Source: Ligustrum vulgare
Lineage: Eukaryota > Streptophyta > Magnoliopsida > Lamiales > Oleaceae
NCBI GenBank assembly: GCA_963555705.1
Contig: OY743182.1
Location: 50,720,592-50,784,591, forward strand
DNA length: 64,000 bases
Direction: 5' to 3'
The notes under the pieces were generated by a model. It made no database searches and had not been told where the DNA came from. It saw only the letters and a program-made list of their open reading frames with translations. Shown here in pieces: positions 34,356 through 47,100 of the stretch; the stretch's first letter is position 1; each line of letters begins with the position of its first letter. The position numbers and the translations under genes are program-made.

Positions 34356-34895
34356 AAGGTCTTTATTTTGCCTCTCAAGGAGGTCTTTCTCATCTTTGAG
34401 ACGGATCGCCTTATGATGTTGATGATATCCTGCCTTAGAGGTACTTAAGGATCATCGACCAAGGTCTTTGTTTTGCCTCTCAAGGAGGTCTTTCTCGTCT
34501 TTGAGACGGATTGCCTTGTGATGTTGATGATTTCCTGCCTTACAGGTACTTACGGATCATCAACTAAGGTCTTTGTTTTGCCTCTCAAGGAGGTCTTGCT
34601 CGTCTTTGAGACGGATTGCCTTGTGATGTTGATGATATCATGCCTTATAGGTACTTACGGATCATCAACTAAGGTCTTTGTTTTGCCTCTCAAGGAGGTC
34701 TTTCTCATCTTTTGAGACGGATTGCCTTGTGATGTTGGTGATATCCTGCCTTACAGGTACTTACGGATCATCAACTAAGGTCTTTGTTTTGCCTCTCAAG
34801 GAGGTCTTGCTCGTCTTTGAGACGGATTTTCCTTGTGATGTTGATGATATCCTGCCTTATAGGTACTTACGGATCATCAACTAAGGTCTTTGTTT
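34356..34895. repeat. Tandem array, about 5 x 105-106 bp
   Basis: AAGGTCTTTGTTTTGCCTCT recurs at 34356, 34461, 34566, 34671, 34777 and 34883. It is the third array in a row, with a sequence unrelated to the first two. Confidence 0.9.
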
Positions 34896-35004
34896 TGGAA
34901 ACATCCATTCAGATTTGCATACTTTGAAACATTAAACTCTTTATTCATTTGATTACATTTCGGTTGACATCAAAAAATATTCACATTCCATTTCACCTCC
35001 TGTC

Positions 35005-36288
35005 CTACTGGAAATATTTCTTCAAGTGTTCTGCGTTCCAGGGGTGTTGAAGCTGAATTCCGTCAAGTGTCTCTAGTTCGTAAGATCCATTGCTCACAGC
35101 CTTCTTGATTCGATACGGACCTCCCCAGTTTGGTCCTAGAGGTTCACGCGTCGTGGTCATCTTTCTTAACACCAGATCCCCCATTTGGAACTTACTCGGT
35201 CTCACCCTGGCATTGTAATACCTCGCACTCATTTGCTTGTATACTGCATTCCTAACCTGTGCTTGTAATCGCTTCTCCTCCATAAGGTCCAATTCAGCAG
35301 TGAGGGCATCATGGTTATCTTTCTCATTGAAGTGAGTGACCCGAAACGATGGCATACCCACCTCTATCGGGATTACAGATTCTGTCCCGAAGGCCAAAGT
35401 GAACGGGGTCTCTCTTGTTGATGTCCTGTGGGTTGTCCGGTAGGACCACAATACCCCGGGCAGTTCTTCCGCCCACGTTCCCTTCAGGTTTTCGAGTCTG
35501 GTTTTCAGATTATGCTTGATAATTTTGTTCACCGCTTCGACTTGCCCGTTGGACTGAGGATGGTTCGGAGTGGAGAAATGCTTCCTGATGCCCAACCCTT
35601 CACAAAAAGATTTAAACCTTTCGTTGTTGAACTGTTTACCGTTGTCTGTCACAATGGATTGTGGGATTCCGAACCTACAAATGATTGACTTCCATATAAA
35701 GTCTATAGTTTTCTGCTCCGTAATTTTGACCAGCGGTTCAGCTTCTGCCCATTTTGTAAAATAATCCATTACAACTATAGCAAACCTGTTTCCCCCTTTT
35801 GCCGTTGGTAATGGCCCGATCAGATCTACTCCCCATTTAGCGAACGGCCATGGGCTCATCACTGAAGTCAGCTCTTCGGGAAGGTTCCTCATGATCGGGG
35901 CGAACCTTTGACATTTGTCGCAGGTCTTTACAAACTCAATCGCGTCCTTCTTCAAGGTAGGCCAAAAGTACCCCTGCCTAATAATTTTGAACGCCATAGC
36001 TTGTCCCCCCGTATGGTTCCCACAAATGCCCTCATGGATTTCTCTTATCACATATTCAGCCTCTTCATTGTCTAAACATTTTAACAGTGGTAGGGAGAAA
36101 CCTCGCTTGTACAAATCATTCCCAATTAAAGTGTACCTCGCAGATCTGATCCTCAAACTCCGGGCTTTCACTTGATCAAGTGGCGTCGTCCCTTCTCGTA
36201 AGTATTGGATAATTTCATCCTTACATGTCCTCTTCAGAGAGGTTTGCAGGACGACTGAAGGTGACGGTTTTAAGGCGGATTGCGACAA
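35005..36288 (-). pseudogene. Tat integrase segment of pol
   Basis: An open stretch of 427 codons. The zinc-binding region has His85, His92, Cys123 and Cys126 (HHCC). The catalytic core has D155 (in GVDLIGPL), D215 (in TDNGKQF) and E251 (in QVEAVNK), giving the D-D-35-E pattern. The C-terminal part contains GPYRIKKAVSNGSYEL. It inserts the DNA copy into the host genome. An in-frame TAG at 36298-36300 separates it from the RNase H segment, so it would not be made as part of one polyprotein. Confidence 0.9.
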
Positions 36289-36297
36289 GGTTTCGAT

Positions 36298-37110
36298 CTA
36301 TATACTTTCCAATTCAGACGTTCCTTCACTTGTCGCTAAGCGAGCTAAAGCATCCGCTTGACTATTTTTGGATCGAGGGATCTGGATAAACTCTGCATGC
36401 CTAAACTTCTTCAGCTCCTCTAAAACCCTTGCTTTGTAGGTCTTCATCTTTTCACCCATGGCTTCATACGTTCCCCGGATTTGGTTGATTATCAGTTGTG
36501 AATCGCTGTGCAGGATAAGGCTATCAACACCCATCGCTTGAGTCATGTCCATTCCCACAAGCAGAGCCTCATATTCAGCGTCATTGTTGGTTGCCTCGAA
36601 TTCAAAACGGTAGGAGCTGCAGAAGAATTGATTATCAGGGCTGATTAGGACGACTCCGGCCCCTGCCCGGTTTCCCGCTGATGAACCGTCAACGTATAAC
36701 CGCCATGTCCCATCTACCTCCGCACAACAACTTAAGTTAGTTGGTGTGAGCTCCACCATGAAATCAGCCATGGCTTGCCCTTTGATGGCGGCTCTCGCTT
36801 TGTACACAAGGTCGAATTGTCCCAACTCTACTGCCCATTTCAATAACCGTCCAGACATCTCGGGTTTTTGTAGCACCTGCCTCAGAGGGTAATTTGTCAA
36901 TACTTCAACCTGATGCTCCAAAAAGTAAGGCCTCAACTTTTGAGTCGACATTATCAAAGCATAAGCTAGTTTTTCCATTTCAGAATATCGAAGTTCGGCG
37001 TCGTGCAGGGCCTGGCTGACATAGTAGACTGGTCGTTGAACTCCCTGCTCGGTTCTCACAAGGACTGCACTCATTGCCAGTTCGGAAACGGCCAAGTATA
37101 TAGAGAGCAC
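36298..37110 (-). pseudogene. Tat double RNase H segment of pol
   Basis: An open stretch of 270 codons. Residues 1-120 resemble the original Gypsy RNase H (YYVSQALHDAELRYSEMEKL). Residues 134-265 are a second, archaeal-type RNase H with likely catalytic D141 (YVDGSS), E179/E181 (NNDAEYEALL) and D203 (HSDSQL). The enzyme removes RNA from RNA-DNA hybrids during reverse transcription. The dual arrangement is typical of the Tat lineage. It is separated from the reverse transcriptase by two stops and a frameshift within 37110-37190. Confidence 0.88.
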
Positions 37111-37180
37111 TTCTCCCGATATCGATTTGGAAAGGACAGGCGGGGGACGCCAACTGCTACTTCAATTCTTCAAAGGCCGT

Positions 37181-38734
37181 CTAGCATTCTTTCGTCCACT
37201 CAAAATCCTTGTTCTTCCTGATAATATCAAAGAATGGCCGGCATTTATCCGTAGATCTTGATACGAAACGGCTCAAAGCTGCTATCCTCCCCGTCAGACT
37301 TTGCACCTCTTTAATTCTCCTTGGTTCCCTCATCTGCATCAGCACCTGTATTTTATCAGGGTTAACTTCGATACCCCTTTGGTTTACCAGGTAGCCCAAA
37401 AATTTCCCTGATCCTACCCCGAAGGAACATTTCTTGGGGTTCAGCTTCATTCTGTAAGTTCGCAGTATTCGAAACATTTCATCAAGGTGCTGAATATGGT
37501 CTTCAGCTTGGATACTCTTTACGAGCATGTCATCGACATATACCTCCATCATCTTCCCGATGAGATCTTTGAATATTTCATTCACCAAATGCTGATACGT
37601 TGCTCCAGCGTTCTTTAAACCAAACGGCATCATCTTGTAACAATAGAGTCCTCGATCAGTCATAAACGAGGTATGCTCCTCATCTGCTTCATTCATCGGT
37701 ATTTGGTTATACCCCGAGTAAGCGTCCATGAAGTTGAGGAGCTTATGTCCGGACGTAGCATCCACCATTTGGTCTATCCTGGGGAGGGGGAAACTATCCT
37801 TGGGGCATGCTTTGTTCAGGTCAGAGAAGTCGATGCACAACCTCCATGTCCCATTGCTTTTCTTTACCAGCACTGGGTTAGCTACCCACACAGGATAGAA
37901 AGATTCCCTGATAAATCCGTTGCTAAGTAATTTCACCACCTCCCTTGCCAGCGCTTCATACCGTTCAGGATTAAGTGACCTCCTTTTTTGTACCTTAGGT
38001 TTGAAATCAGGATTAACTTGGAGGTGGTGGCATGCACGTTTAGGATCAATCCCTTCCATGTCCGAGTGAGTCCATGCATACACATCCGAATTCTTTTTCA
38101 AAAAATTGATGAGGTCGGTCCTGATGGGCTCCATCAACCCACGTCCCACTCTGAATTCGACATCAGGTTTCGCATCGTCAACTTTAACAGTATCCAACTC
38201 TTCCACAGGACCTGACTGACCCCTATCCTGTGTACCTCTTGGATCCAGCGTTTGTAGCTCTGTTATCGGCTCGTCTTCTCCACTTGGTTCCATGACGGGA
38301 CTTTCTTCTTCCTCCATTTGGATATTGTTGGAAGCGAAGCCTAAATTGCACTCCCGCGCAACCCTCTGGTCCCCCCTTATGGTAGCCACCCCGTGTGGTG
38401 TAGGAAATTTCAGACAATAGTGATAAATTGAAGCTGCTGCCTTAAGCTCGTGGAGGATCGGTCTTCCCAATATGGCATTGTAGTTTGTCATGACGTCTAC
38501 TACCACAAAATCAGCGATCACGTGCCTCTGACAAGATCCTGTCCCCAGTTCCACAAGTAAAGATATTTCACCTTTCGGGTAGATATAGTCACCAGTGAAA
38601 CCTTGAATCCTTGTTCTCCTTGGCCGTAAGCTGCGCGGGTCAATTCCCATTTTTTCAAAGGTCTTCCAGTATAACACATTCATAGCACTATCGTCATCCA
38701 CCAGAGTTCTATGGATCTTTATACCGCTCACCAC
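37181..38734 (-). pseudogene. Tat protease and reverse transcriptase segment of pol
   Basis: An open stretch of 517 codons. The N-terminal aspartic protease region contains LVDDDSAMNVLY where a D-[ST]-G-type triad (DDGS) is expected, so the catalytic glycine appears lost. The reverse transcriptase (about 255-440) has FMDAYSGYNQI (335-345) and the active-site YVDDM (399-403). It makes DNA from the element's RNA. A frameshift near 38730 separates it from gag, and TAG stops near 37181 cut it from RNase H. Confidence 0.9.
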
Positions 38735-39825
38735 ATCGTGATCATCAAAGCATCCGAATGTGGTTGGAGTACCCCCCTTGCATCTTCCTCAGAGAAACTG
38801 AAAGACTCCGAATCGTTTGGCGTCATTGCATGACTACATATCTGATAGCTATTTTGGGCTTCTCGAGCGAACTCTCGCCTTTTCCTCTTTGACCCGACCT
38901 GCACTTGATTTCCGCTCAAAATTGTACGGATTTCATCAGGCCGGTCTTTGTCGCGAGGCTCTATCCCCTGATGGACGGCATACTTCTCCTGTTGTTTGAA
39001 TTGCCTTCCTGAATCCCGTGGTTCAGCAGCGTATTCTTGTAAGCTTCCCCTCTTTATTAACCTGTCAATTTCGAATCTCAAATTTCGGCATTCGTCCGTG
39101 GTGTGTCCTACTGACCTGTGGTATTTGCAATACCGGGAGGAGTCCAAATTATTCGGGTTCTGCTTTATCGGCCGGGCCTGTGGAATTATCCCCTTGTCTT
39201 TCTCATTCATGAAAATGACCTCAGTTAATGCATTTAATGGGGTGAGCTCACTTCTTTGTTCAGGATTATATGGACGGAACCTATCCGCTGGTTTGTAGTC
39301 TCTCTTTTTCCCAGAAGTATTCCTTTTAAATTCTTTCTTATCATCCCTGCTTTCCTTCTTGTCTGACACCGCCGCTGTATTATGATGACCTTCTTTGGGA
39401 CCTGACGCCTCCTCGGCATTGATAAACTTCTCCGCCCTGTTAAGAAACTCCTGGTACGTGCGAGGTCCATCCTCATGTACTGACCACCAGAAACGAGTTT
39501 GCGTTTGAAGGCCCGACAGAATAGCCATGAGCAGCGCGTCATCCGATATTCTTTCCATTCCCATGATCTGTCTATTAAAGTGACCCAAATAACTCTTTAG
39601 TGATTCATCCTTCTCCTGTCTAATAATCACCAAGCTCTCCTTCGGTGTGGTCGAAATTTTTGACCCCATGAATTGCTTCAAGAACTGGCTACTTAGTTGA
39701 GACCAACTTGATATGGAGTGCTGAGATATATTGCGGAACCACCGATGAGCCCGGTCCCCAAGAGTTAAGGGAAAAGCCCTACACATTATTGCGTCGCTTG
39801 CCCCTTGAAGCTCCATCCATGACAT
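38728..39825 (-). pseudogene. Tat gag, C-terminal part with zinc knuckle
   Basis: An open stretch of 365 codons. It holds the retrotransposon gag domain (AFPLTLGDRAHRWFRNI, then FLKQFMGS) and a zinc knuckle-like CKYHRSVGHTTDEC. Gag packs the element RNA. An in-frame TAA at 39826-39828 separates it from the N-terminal part, and a frameshift near 38730 separates it from protease. Confidence 0.88.
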
Positions 39826-40545
39826 TTACTGATCCAGATGCGACACCGGGTTAGTCTCCCCATTGTACCCAGCGAGATGAGGCATCTTCATTTTGCTCGG
39901 CAGAGGTTGTGACAATATGATCTCCGTGAAAGGTGATGTCCTCTTGGTAGATGGTTCTGTTGATCCCAACCCTTCTTGTTTTGCCTCCAAGTCAGACAGT
40001 CTTTTCTTTAATTGCTCAACTTCAGTTTGATCCGGTCTGCTTGACGGAAAAGTCGGTGGCTGACCCAAATGAAGAGTCGAGCTACCAGCCAGCCGGTTTT
40101 CTGGGTTCACTTTTTTCATCGGAGATCTGTCCCCATGTTCCTTAGTCCGTACAGCCTTATTCTCCTCTTCTTTTTCACCCCTTCTCGCTTGATTCGGTCC
40201 CATCCAACTCAGCGATTTTTGACTCCGTACATAAGGTGTGCTTTCGCCTACCACACTCCTTGTGTTGTCAGAGCGTCCAGTTTGTTGTTCTTCGAAATGT
40301 GAGCGTCCATCGGATCTTTGCAGTTGCGATTGCACTTCACGCTCCTCTTGGTGACGACCCCGATCCTGATTTCTCCTCATCTCTTCCATTTCCCTTTGCA
40401 TCATATCAAGTCGATCTAGGACCATTCCCATGTTGACCTCCGCTGGGGGTCGCGGAATGGCGGACCTCCTGGACATACGAGAATTCCCTTGCGAATCCTC
40501 ACCACGATGTTCCCGGTGTCTCCCTGAATTTTGCCTGTTACTCAT
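39826..40545 (-). pseudogene. Tat gag, N-terminal part
   Basis: An open stretch of 239 codons, starting near the primer site. It is highly charged with coiled-coil-like and Gln/Arg-rich tracts. It ends SHLDQ then TAA in the same frame as the following gag domain, which indicates a nonsense change. Confidence 0.8.
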
Positions 40546-40611
40546 TATGATGCAAGAGCAAATATGTGATTTCCGAATATAAGGATACGGGCCCTCCTTC
40601 TAGCGCCAATT

Positions 40612-41279
40612 TGTTGACGTCTATTTTTGTCAACAAATAAAAGTGGTATGATCTCTCAAATTGGTAGTTGGATTGTATGTTTTTGATTAATTTGTCTAAG
40701 TATGCAGCTCTTTAATTAAAGAGTCGTCGTTGTAATAAAGTTCGGGATATTATAAGATATCGGAAAGGTAACAGACCGAAAGCGAACTGAGATCAAAGTT
40801 ACACAAATTCACGTCCAGTTCGATACCGATCTGATAGCCAGGTCGAATTAACGAAATTAAATAGCAAGAGTTTGGAGATGTTTTTTCATATATCATTCCC
40901 TTTAATGAGCATTTACTTCTCCTATTTATAGTAGTTGAGGAATTTAAACATAATCATTACAACATATCACTTCTGCAGGGAGTGACTGAAAAGGGCGATT
41001 GACCCTTCTGACAGACATACATCAAATGATTACTCTGATATATTACAAATAATGATGATTACTGACACATAATACGGCTGATTTGACAATACTACCTACT
41101 CCCACATCGTCTTCATCTTCCGCCATTGAGGTCGGCTCGCACACTTCACCTCGGTCTCAGGAATTCACCTCGTTGGCATGAATCACCTCGGTCCACAATT
41201 CACCTCGGATAACACAATTCAGGTCGGCTCGAACAATTAACATCGGTCACGATATTTCACCTCATATTGGTATATAACA
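40612..41279 (-). repeat. 5' LTR of the Tat element
   Basis: 668 bp; it carries the promoter for gag-pol. A TATA box, CTACTATAAATAGG, lies at 40921-40934 on the minus strand. CACCTCGGT motifs recur in its upstream half. Confidence 0.9.
40921..40934 (-). promoter_or_regulatory. TATA box of the Tat 5' LTR
   Basis: Minus strand CTACTATAAATAGG, inside the LTR at the expected U3/R position. The same box is present in the 3' LTR near 30434-30447. Confidence 0.55.
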
Positions 41280-41606
41280 GCAATCTTGACTGTGATCTTT
41301 GAAACAACGACGATGGTCCGATACGGTGGGATGGGGAGGGGTCGTGGGGAAAAAGGGGCTGGTGTTGCCGGATCCTTAGGCCTCTCCTTGTCATCTGCCA
41401 AATTTGTTAAGAGAGAGAGAGATGAGAGAAAAGTGTCGGTCTGTTGGATGAGGGGAGAGAGACAAGAGAGTGGTGATTGAGGAGACGTGGTGAATGTGGG
41501 TGATTTATTTTTATTTCACATGATGTGTGTATAAAAAAATGTTAAACCTGACTTTTGAAATTCAAAACTTACAAACCTGTTTGTATGTAATTTCCTCAAT
41601 AATTTA

Positions 41607-42790
41607 TCACTGTTCGAATAGTACTATTAGAATTGATACTAACTTATTTATTACAATATTTGATATTTAAATTTATTAAAAAAATATTTTATTTCATATT
41701 TACTTTAACATTATAAATCAAATACATGTGGTCATATATTTAAATGAATGTAGCAAATTAAGCAACATGAAATGTTAGTTTTGATTAAATTTTAATGATT
41801 GTATATTGCAAATACATTTAACTTTTATATACTAAGAAATCATTTATACATCTTGATTCATAAAAACGGCTTAACCACAAGACATAGTATTTTATCACTT
41901 ACCCATATGGAATTGATTTTTCAAGAATCAATTTTTTTGAATATTCATTTTCAATCACACATTTTTAAAATTTTTTCTGAATATTCATTTTCAATCACAC
42001 ATGTTTTAAAAATTATTTTTTACAATTTTTCATACTACTTTTTAACTATACATTCTAAAAAAATTACTTTCACAAAAACAATTCTCAAAAAATCAAAGTC
42101 AAACAGTCAACAATCAAGTAAAGTTGGAGATCACGAAATTATACGAAAAAACTTATACCCTATAATCTTTAAAAATTTATTAAAATTAAGAATGATTAAA
42201 AAAATATTAATCATTCTATTGATATTATTAACTAAAAAGAAATTAAAACATTAATTATTCAATATTAGTTTTCGTTCAATAACATTTTTTATAAATTATT
42301 AGAAGCAGTGCATTTTTTTAACCACATATATACTTTAGAAAATATGATTTTTAATATTAAATATAACAATTGATTTGCCCATTAATAATTAAAACACTAT
42401 TTTTATATTGATGGTTACACATAGAATTTATAATATTAAGAATAACACATAAATAAAAATAAAAATAATTAAATGATAACTTTAATACAGATAACTAAAA
42501 ATATAAATTGAACTCATTCAGTATTAGTGTTAATAATAAAATTAAAATTGATTAAAAAAATATCAACCATTATATATATAATTAAGGCAATAAATGCGTT
42601 CACATTTATCCAGATTTTGCACTCACATTTGACACACATTCATTTTGCATTCAAACTAATCCATTTTGCATTCACACTGTTTAATTTTATGGGAACTTAC
42701 TATTTATGGAAACGAAAAATGGGCGAGAAATTGTTTTTAGAAACTACCCAACATTTATATATTATAAAGATAAGTTTGCTCCTATTTTCA
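41607..42790. other. A/T-rich intergenic DNA, no gene recognised
   Basis: Strongly A/T-rich, with MITE-like blocks (TTTTCAATCACACATTTT near 41950-42000) and short direct repeats (GAATATTCATTTTCAATCACACA twice). The ORFs at 41799 and 42527 are of biased composition and unsupported. Confidence 0.5.
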
Positions 42791-42796
42791 CATATA

Positions 42797-43102
42797 CTAG
42801 TGAATCACCCGTGCGATGCACGGGAAGTAATGCCTAATTAAAGAAATAATAATTCGATAATACATGATTCACTAGTTAAGATTAAATGAAATTAGCAAAT
42901 CAAATATTACGTCATTAAATGTTAATTACGCGTTATTACCAATTTTGGAAAACTTCTTCATAAACTACATTTGTTGTTAAATTTATTGATCTTCCTTATC
43001 ACAAATCAACATCTTCAATCTCGAACGACTGGTCACCCTAGAAATAAAAACATAAAGTTGAATATGAGTCAACACTGATCTCTTAAATAGAAGTCCAACA
43101 TG
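42797..43102 (-). mobile_element. Helitron 3' end with helicase fragment
   Basis: On the minus strand a perfect 7-bp-stem hairpin (CCCGTGC GAT GCACGGG, 42808-42824) is followed by a short spacer and CTAG, then T (42800-42796): the Helitron 3' signature. The element runs to the right from there. About 160 bp inside it lies the C-terminus of a Helitron PIF1-like helicase. Its 5' boundary (TC end) was not found, and DNA beyond 43102 is not recognisably helicase. Confidence 0.75.
42983..43102 (-). pseudogene. C-terminal fragment of a Helitron PIF1-type helicase
   Basis: The minus strand frame from 43102 reads GLLFKRSVLTHIQLYV followed by SRVTSRSRLKMLICDKED, then Gln and a TAA stop at 42983-42985. 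The QLYV-x-ISRVTSR-x-x-LK segment is the conserved end of plant Helitron replication helicases. Only about 39 codons remain. Position just inside the Helitron 3' end fits the normal layout. Confidence 0.75.
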
Positions 43103-44175
43103 CGAATAATAAAGAAGAGTTTACAAACATTTAGGCCCAAAATAATAAAATATAACAAAAACGGGGGAGGGGATCAAACTTCGTTTTTAATTGTCAAAGA
43201 ACAATATCAGCTAAAATTCAACACACAAAATTAGGACCAGCGAAATGTATGTTAACTCTGACCCGATCCAAAACGTACTACCCGATCGAAACCATTTAAT
43301 CTGTACAGATATGCCCTATAACATTCTGATCCCCATATAAATAACTTCTTCCTGACTGCCTGCATTCCAATTGCGCCGCTCCCTTATTATTTCCTCCATA
43401 GCTTCCTCTCGTAAACCTTAGCTAATTTATTTACCCAGAAAAAATTTGTCTTCGAAGTTATGGCCGTTACTCTAAGCAGTCACTGATCTGACGGATCTTT
43501 ACCCTATGTGTCGCAAAATTAGAAAACCCATGGATGTATTCCAAGATAAATTCGAACCCTATCATGGATCTAAAATTTATGAAGAAATCTCATGCACATA
43601 CTATAGCTATTATAATTTGTTTCTTATTTGGTTAGTTTTCTATGATGACTGAAATTTTCTTGATTTGTGATTTACAACCTAGCCTATCTATTTTTCCACA
43701 CATTAAAATATTTGGACTTTAAAAATCTGGACCAAATTAATTTATTTTTTTTTAAAAATTAAATAAAAAGTGTAAATCTGTATTTTCGGTTCGGATTTCA
43801 CATTGATATATAACTTGAAATTTTTTCACAAAAAAATCATTTAAATTATATATTTCTTAAATGAATTATTTAATAAAAATCTTACCCCCATTCTAAAATT
43901 TATACTATTCTTAAATTAGTCTTTTCTTTTCAAAAATAATTTCAACTATTTGAAACTGCCTCATGTAAAATTAATAAAATTTATCCTTTATATAATTTTT
44001 GGATCTACCATATTTTAAAATATAGAATAGAAAAAATATAATTACATGGAGCATTAATTTTTTCACTTTCCTACTCTGTTTTTTTTTTTTCCCCGTAAAT
44101 TTCCAACTGAAAGCTGCTATACTTGCATCTTCATCCATTTTGCTTTAGTACGATCCTTATGTTTGACTGATAAAA
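43103..44175. other. No gene recognised
   Basis: A/T-rich DNA, perhaps decayed Helitron interior in its first few hundred bases. No reading frame or terminal repeat is supported. Confidence 0.4.
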
Positions 44176-47100
44176 TATAGCGACCCAGAATTTTTACGCA
44201 ATTTTATAATTATTTTAATATTTAGAAAATTGTGTCGCTACTATTTCACTCATTGTTTTGAAGTTAACGCCGCGACGGATTCGTCTAGCCAAGTCAAGAA
44301 ATATCGAATTTGTTCGATTTTAAATTAAAATCCGAATTTCTAAAATTATGTTATTTTAATTATTTATTCTCAAATGTATTTTCAGTCCAAAAACATATCT
44401 GTTTCAAATACGCTTCTTGATCAAAGTTAGTCCAATATTCATAATCAAAATTTATATTACATAAATTTCCCCACATGTTTTCTTCTTTATCATCAAAGCA
44501 TCCCCATCATATCTTTACACCAATTTTATCAAAGAATTCCCACCACCACCCGTATGCATCACATTTTACACCAAATCAACCATCATTATGTTTCAAGAAT
44601 ATAATGATGATGTATCCATGTTCTATTTTTTTTATCACACCAAATTCTCCACTACAAATCATTCCTATGCCTAATGCCAATTATAAATTTCCACCTCAGT
44701 CAGAAAACCATCACCACCAGCAGCTCCATTACCAGACTCCAATATCAATTCACACAATAGCTACCATCGAAGTTCACTACCCTCAATCATCATCCTTAAT
44801 AAATCAACCCACCTACAGCTTAAATCATTCATCTATAACACCATCTATATTATCATCATCATAAATCTTCATCACCACCACTGGATTTCCACCACTGCCC
44901 AAATCACCCTTTTTACACCATCAGTCCACTGCAGCACTTCAGTCATAACCATAACACCAACATCTAAGCACAATCAGTACGCCACCAAGAAATCATCACT
45001 GTCCAATTCAAGAAAAATCACTCAACCTATACAAATCCCAAGCTGGCAACCATCGCTCCATCACTGCCAAACCAATTCACTGCCATGGCTCGCAGCCACC
45101 TCTATTGCCGATCGAACCTCAGTCACTGCCCCAGAATCACCACCAATCTGTATCACCTCTTCCACCAACACCACTGCACGATCAAATCCCTCAATCTGCC
45201 ATAATCGATACACCAAAACACCCACTGCCTACTGCTCAACATCAAACCCAACTCCAATCGCAATCCAAAATCAAAACCCAAAACCCAGATTAAGCCAAGC
45301 CCAAATACTTACTTCAATCGCCGCTCCCTTCGCCGGAATTTCAGACCCAAATCGCGAACTAAGATTTGATTTCTTTTCGGTTTCGCCCTTGTTTCTCGTA
45401 CCCAAGCCCTCAAACCAGAAACCTTACCTTGGCCGCCTCTTGCCGCTACCCTGCGACGGCTATCCGCCGGCCAATCGCCGGTTGTAGCGCCGGCAGTGGA
45501 TGGAAGGAGGAGACGTCGCCCTTATTCGTTTCACTCTCTCCGATCCCTCTCTCTCTCTCTCTTCGATCTGAATGAGAAAAGGATATTTTAAATATTATAA
45601 ACTTTCGGAAATTTGCAACTTTAGTCCTGAAGTTTTAATTTGTTTCAATTCAGTCCTTTCAGCTTTAAATCTTTTTAATTTCAGCCCTTAAGTTTTAAAT
45701 GAGTCTTAATCAGCCCTTCATTTTTAAAATCTATTATTTCAGTCCCTGCTGATTTACTTTTAAGCCCAAGTTTTAAAAAGATTTACATTTTAGTCCCTCA
45801 ACTTTCAAAGTATCTATTTTAGTCCCTGAACTTTCAAAAGTATTCATTTTAGTCCCTCAACTTTCAAAACATCAATTTTAGTCCTCAAATTACAATTTAT
45901 CATTTTGAACTATATATTCGATATACTAAAGTGACTTATTGGCTAAGACGAAGCGTACGGAGAATTTAAAGAAGTCATTCCCGCTCAACTTTGCACTCGT
46001 CGGATTTGAGGTAGACTCGCACTTATTAATTGATTTAAATTATGATTTCATATAAATGTCATGTGACTTGTGAAAGTCAATTTTTAAGAAAAAAACAAGT
46101 ATGTTTTTATGAAAGGTAAATATACCTTATGTTTTTATGAAAAGTAAGTATACCCTATGTTTTTACGATAATGTTTTATATGTTTTGGATCATTGCTACA
46201 CATAAGAATTCTTGCCACCTAAGTTCGGTAAAATTCTTGTGTCTCCATAAGTTTATGAGGATTTACCACCTAAGTTCGGTAAAATTCCTGTCTTTCCATA
46301 TGTTTATGAGGATTTACCACCTAAGTTCGGTAAAATTCCTGTCGCGTATGTTTATGAGGATTTCGATCCTATCTTATGTTATGATGGAAATGATCCCTAT
46401 GAATTTCATGAATTATGTTTTGGTATACTTACTGTTATTATGATCTTACTGTGATTTTACTGTTATTATGATTTTACTACATAAGAATTCTTGCCACCTA
46501 AGTTCGGTAAAATTCTTATATTTATGAGGATTTCGATCTTATCCTATGTTATTATGATCTTACTGTTATTATGGTTTTACTGCATAAGAATTCTTGCCAC
46601 CTAAGTTCGGTAAAGTTCTTGTGTCTATTTATGTTTATGAGGATTTCAATCCTATCTTATGTTATGCTTTCAAAAGAAATTATGCTTGGCATAATTAAAA
46701 TGTTTTTATAAGTATATGGTTTTCAAAGAGCTGTTTTCAAAGAGCCTATGATTTGCAAAATATGTCCCGTGCTGTAATGCACAATATGAGTTTTATCAAG
46801 AGCAGTTTTATAAAGAAGCTCTATCAATGCCCGTTTTATAAAGAGCCGGGATTTATGTGTTTAATCATCTTATAAATTAAATTAATATGCGATGAGTCTA
46901 CTGAGTATTTCCCCCATGAAATACTCACCCTACTTTTTAACAGTTTTGCAGATTTCGGAGACGGTGGCGAGCGATGAATGATGGTGGCAATAACCGTTAA
47001 ACAGTTGAAAGTTTGACGTTAATGGTTTCCGTATTTTCCAAACAATCGAATAATTTAGAGAAGTTCATTTATTTGAGAAATTATGACATTGGCAATTTCT

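Larger units (their letters stand above)
30124..41279 (-). mobile_element. Ty3/Gypsy retrotransposon of the Tat lineage, decayed
   Basis: The 11,156-bp element lies between perfect GCAAT duplications (30119-30123, 41280-41284). The LTRs are 30124-30809 (3') and 40612-41279 (5'), both TGTTGACGTC...TATATAACA; they differ by an 18-bp stretch and several substitutions. The minus strand carries gag, protease, reverse transcriptase, a degenerate RNase H, a second (archaeal-type) RNase H and integrase. The double RNase H, an antisense extra ORF and tandem arrays before the 3' LTR are Tat hallmarks. The primer site adjoining the 5' LTR reads TTGGCGCTAGAAGGAGGGC; I do not assign its tRNA. A purine tract AGAGGGGACATT adjoins the 3' LTR. 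Stops and frameshifts break the polyprotein, so it cannot move by itself. Confidence 0.92.
28345..41597. mobile_element. Mutator-like element E4, expanded by two nested insertions
   Basis: Flanked by a perfect 9-bp duplication AATAATTTA (28336-28344, 41598-41606). The left end is GGGAAAAATACATAACAAAGG; the right end in reverse complement is GAGGAAATTACATACAAACAGG. The left inverted repeat is split by an 848-bp Harbinger-like MITE (28393-29240) and continues with TTCAAAAATCAGGTCATAATTA (from 29253). The interior has GTCACAA arrays (29280-29580) and CCACC-rich DNA (29580-30118). It is interrupted by the Tat retrotransposon 30124-41279 and resumes at 41280. Without insertions the element would be about 1.24 kb. 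No transposase. Confidence 0.8.
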
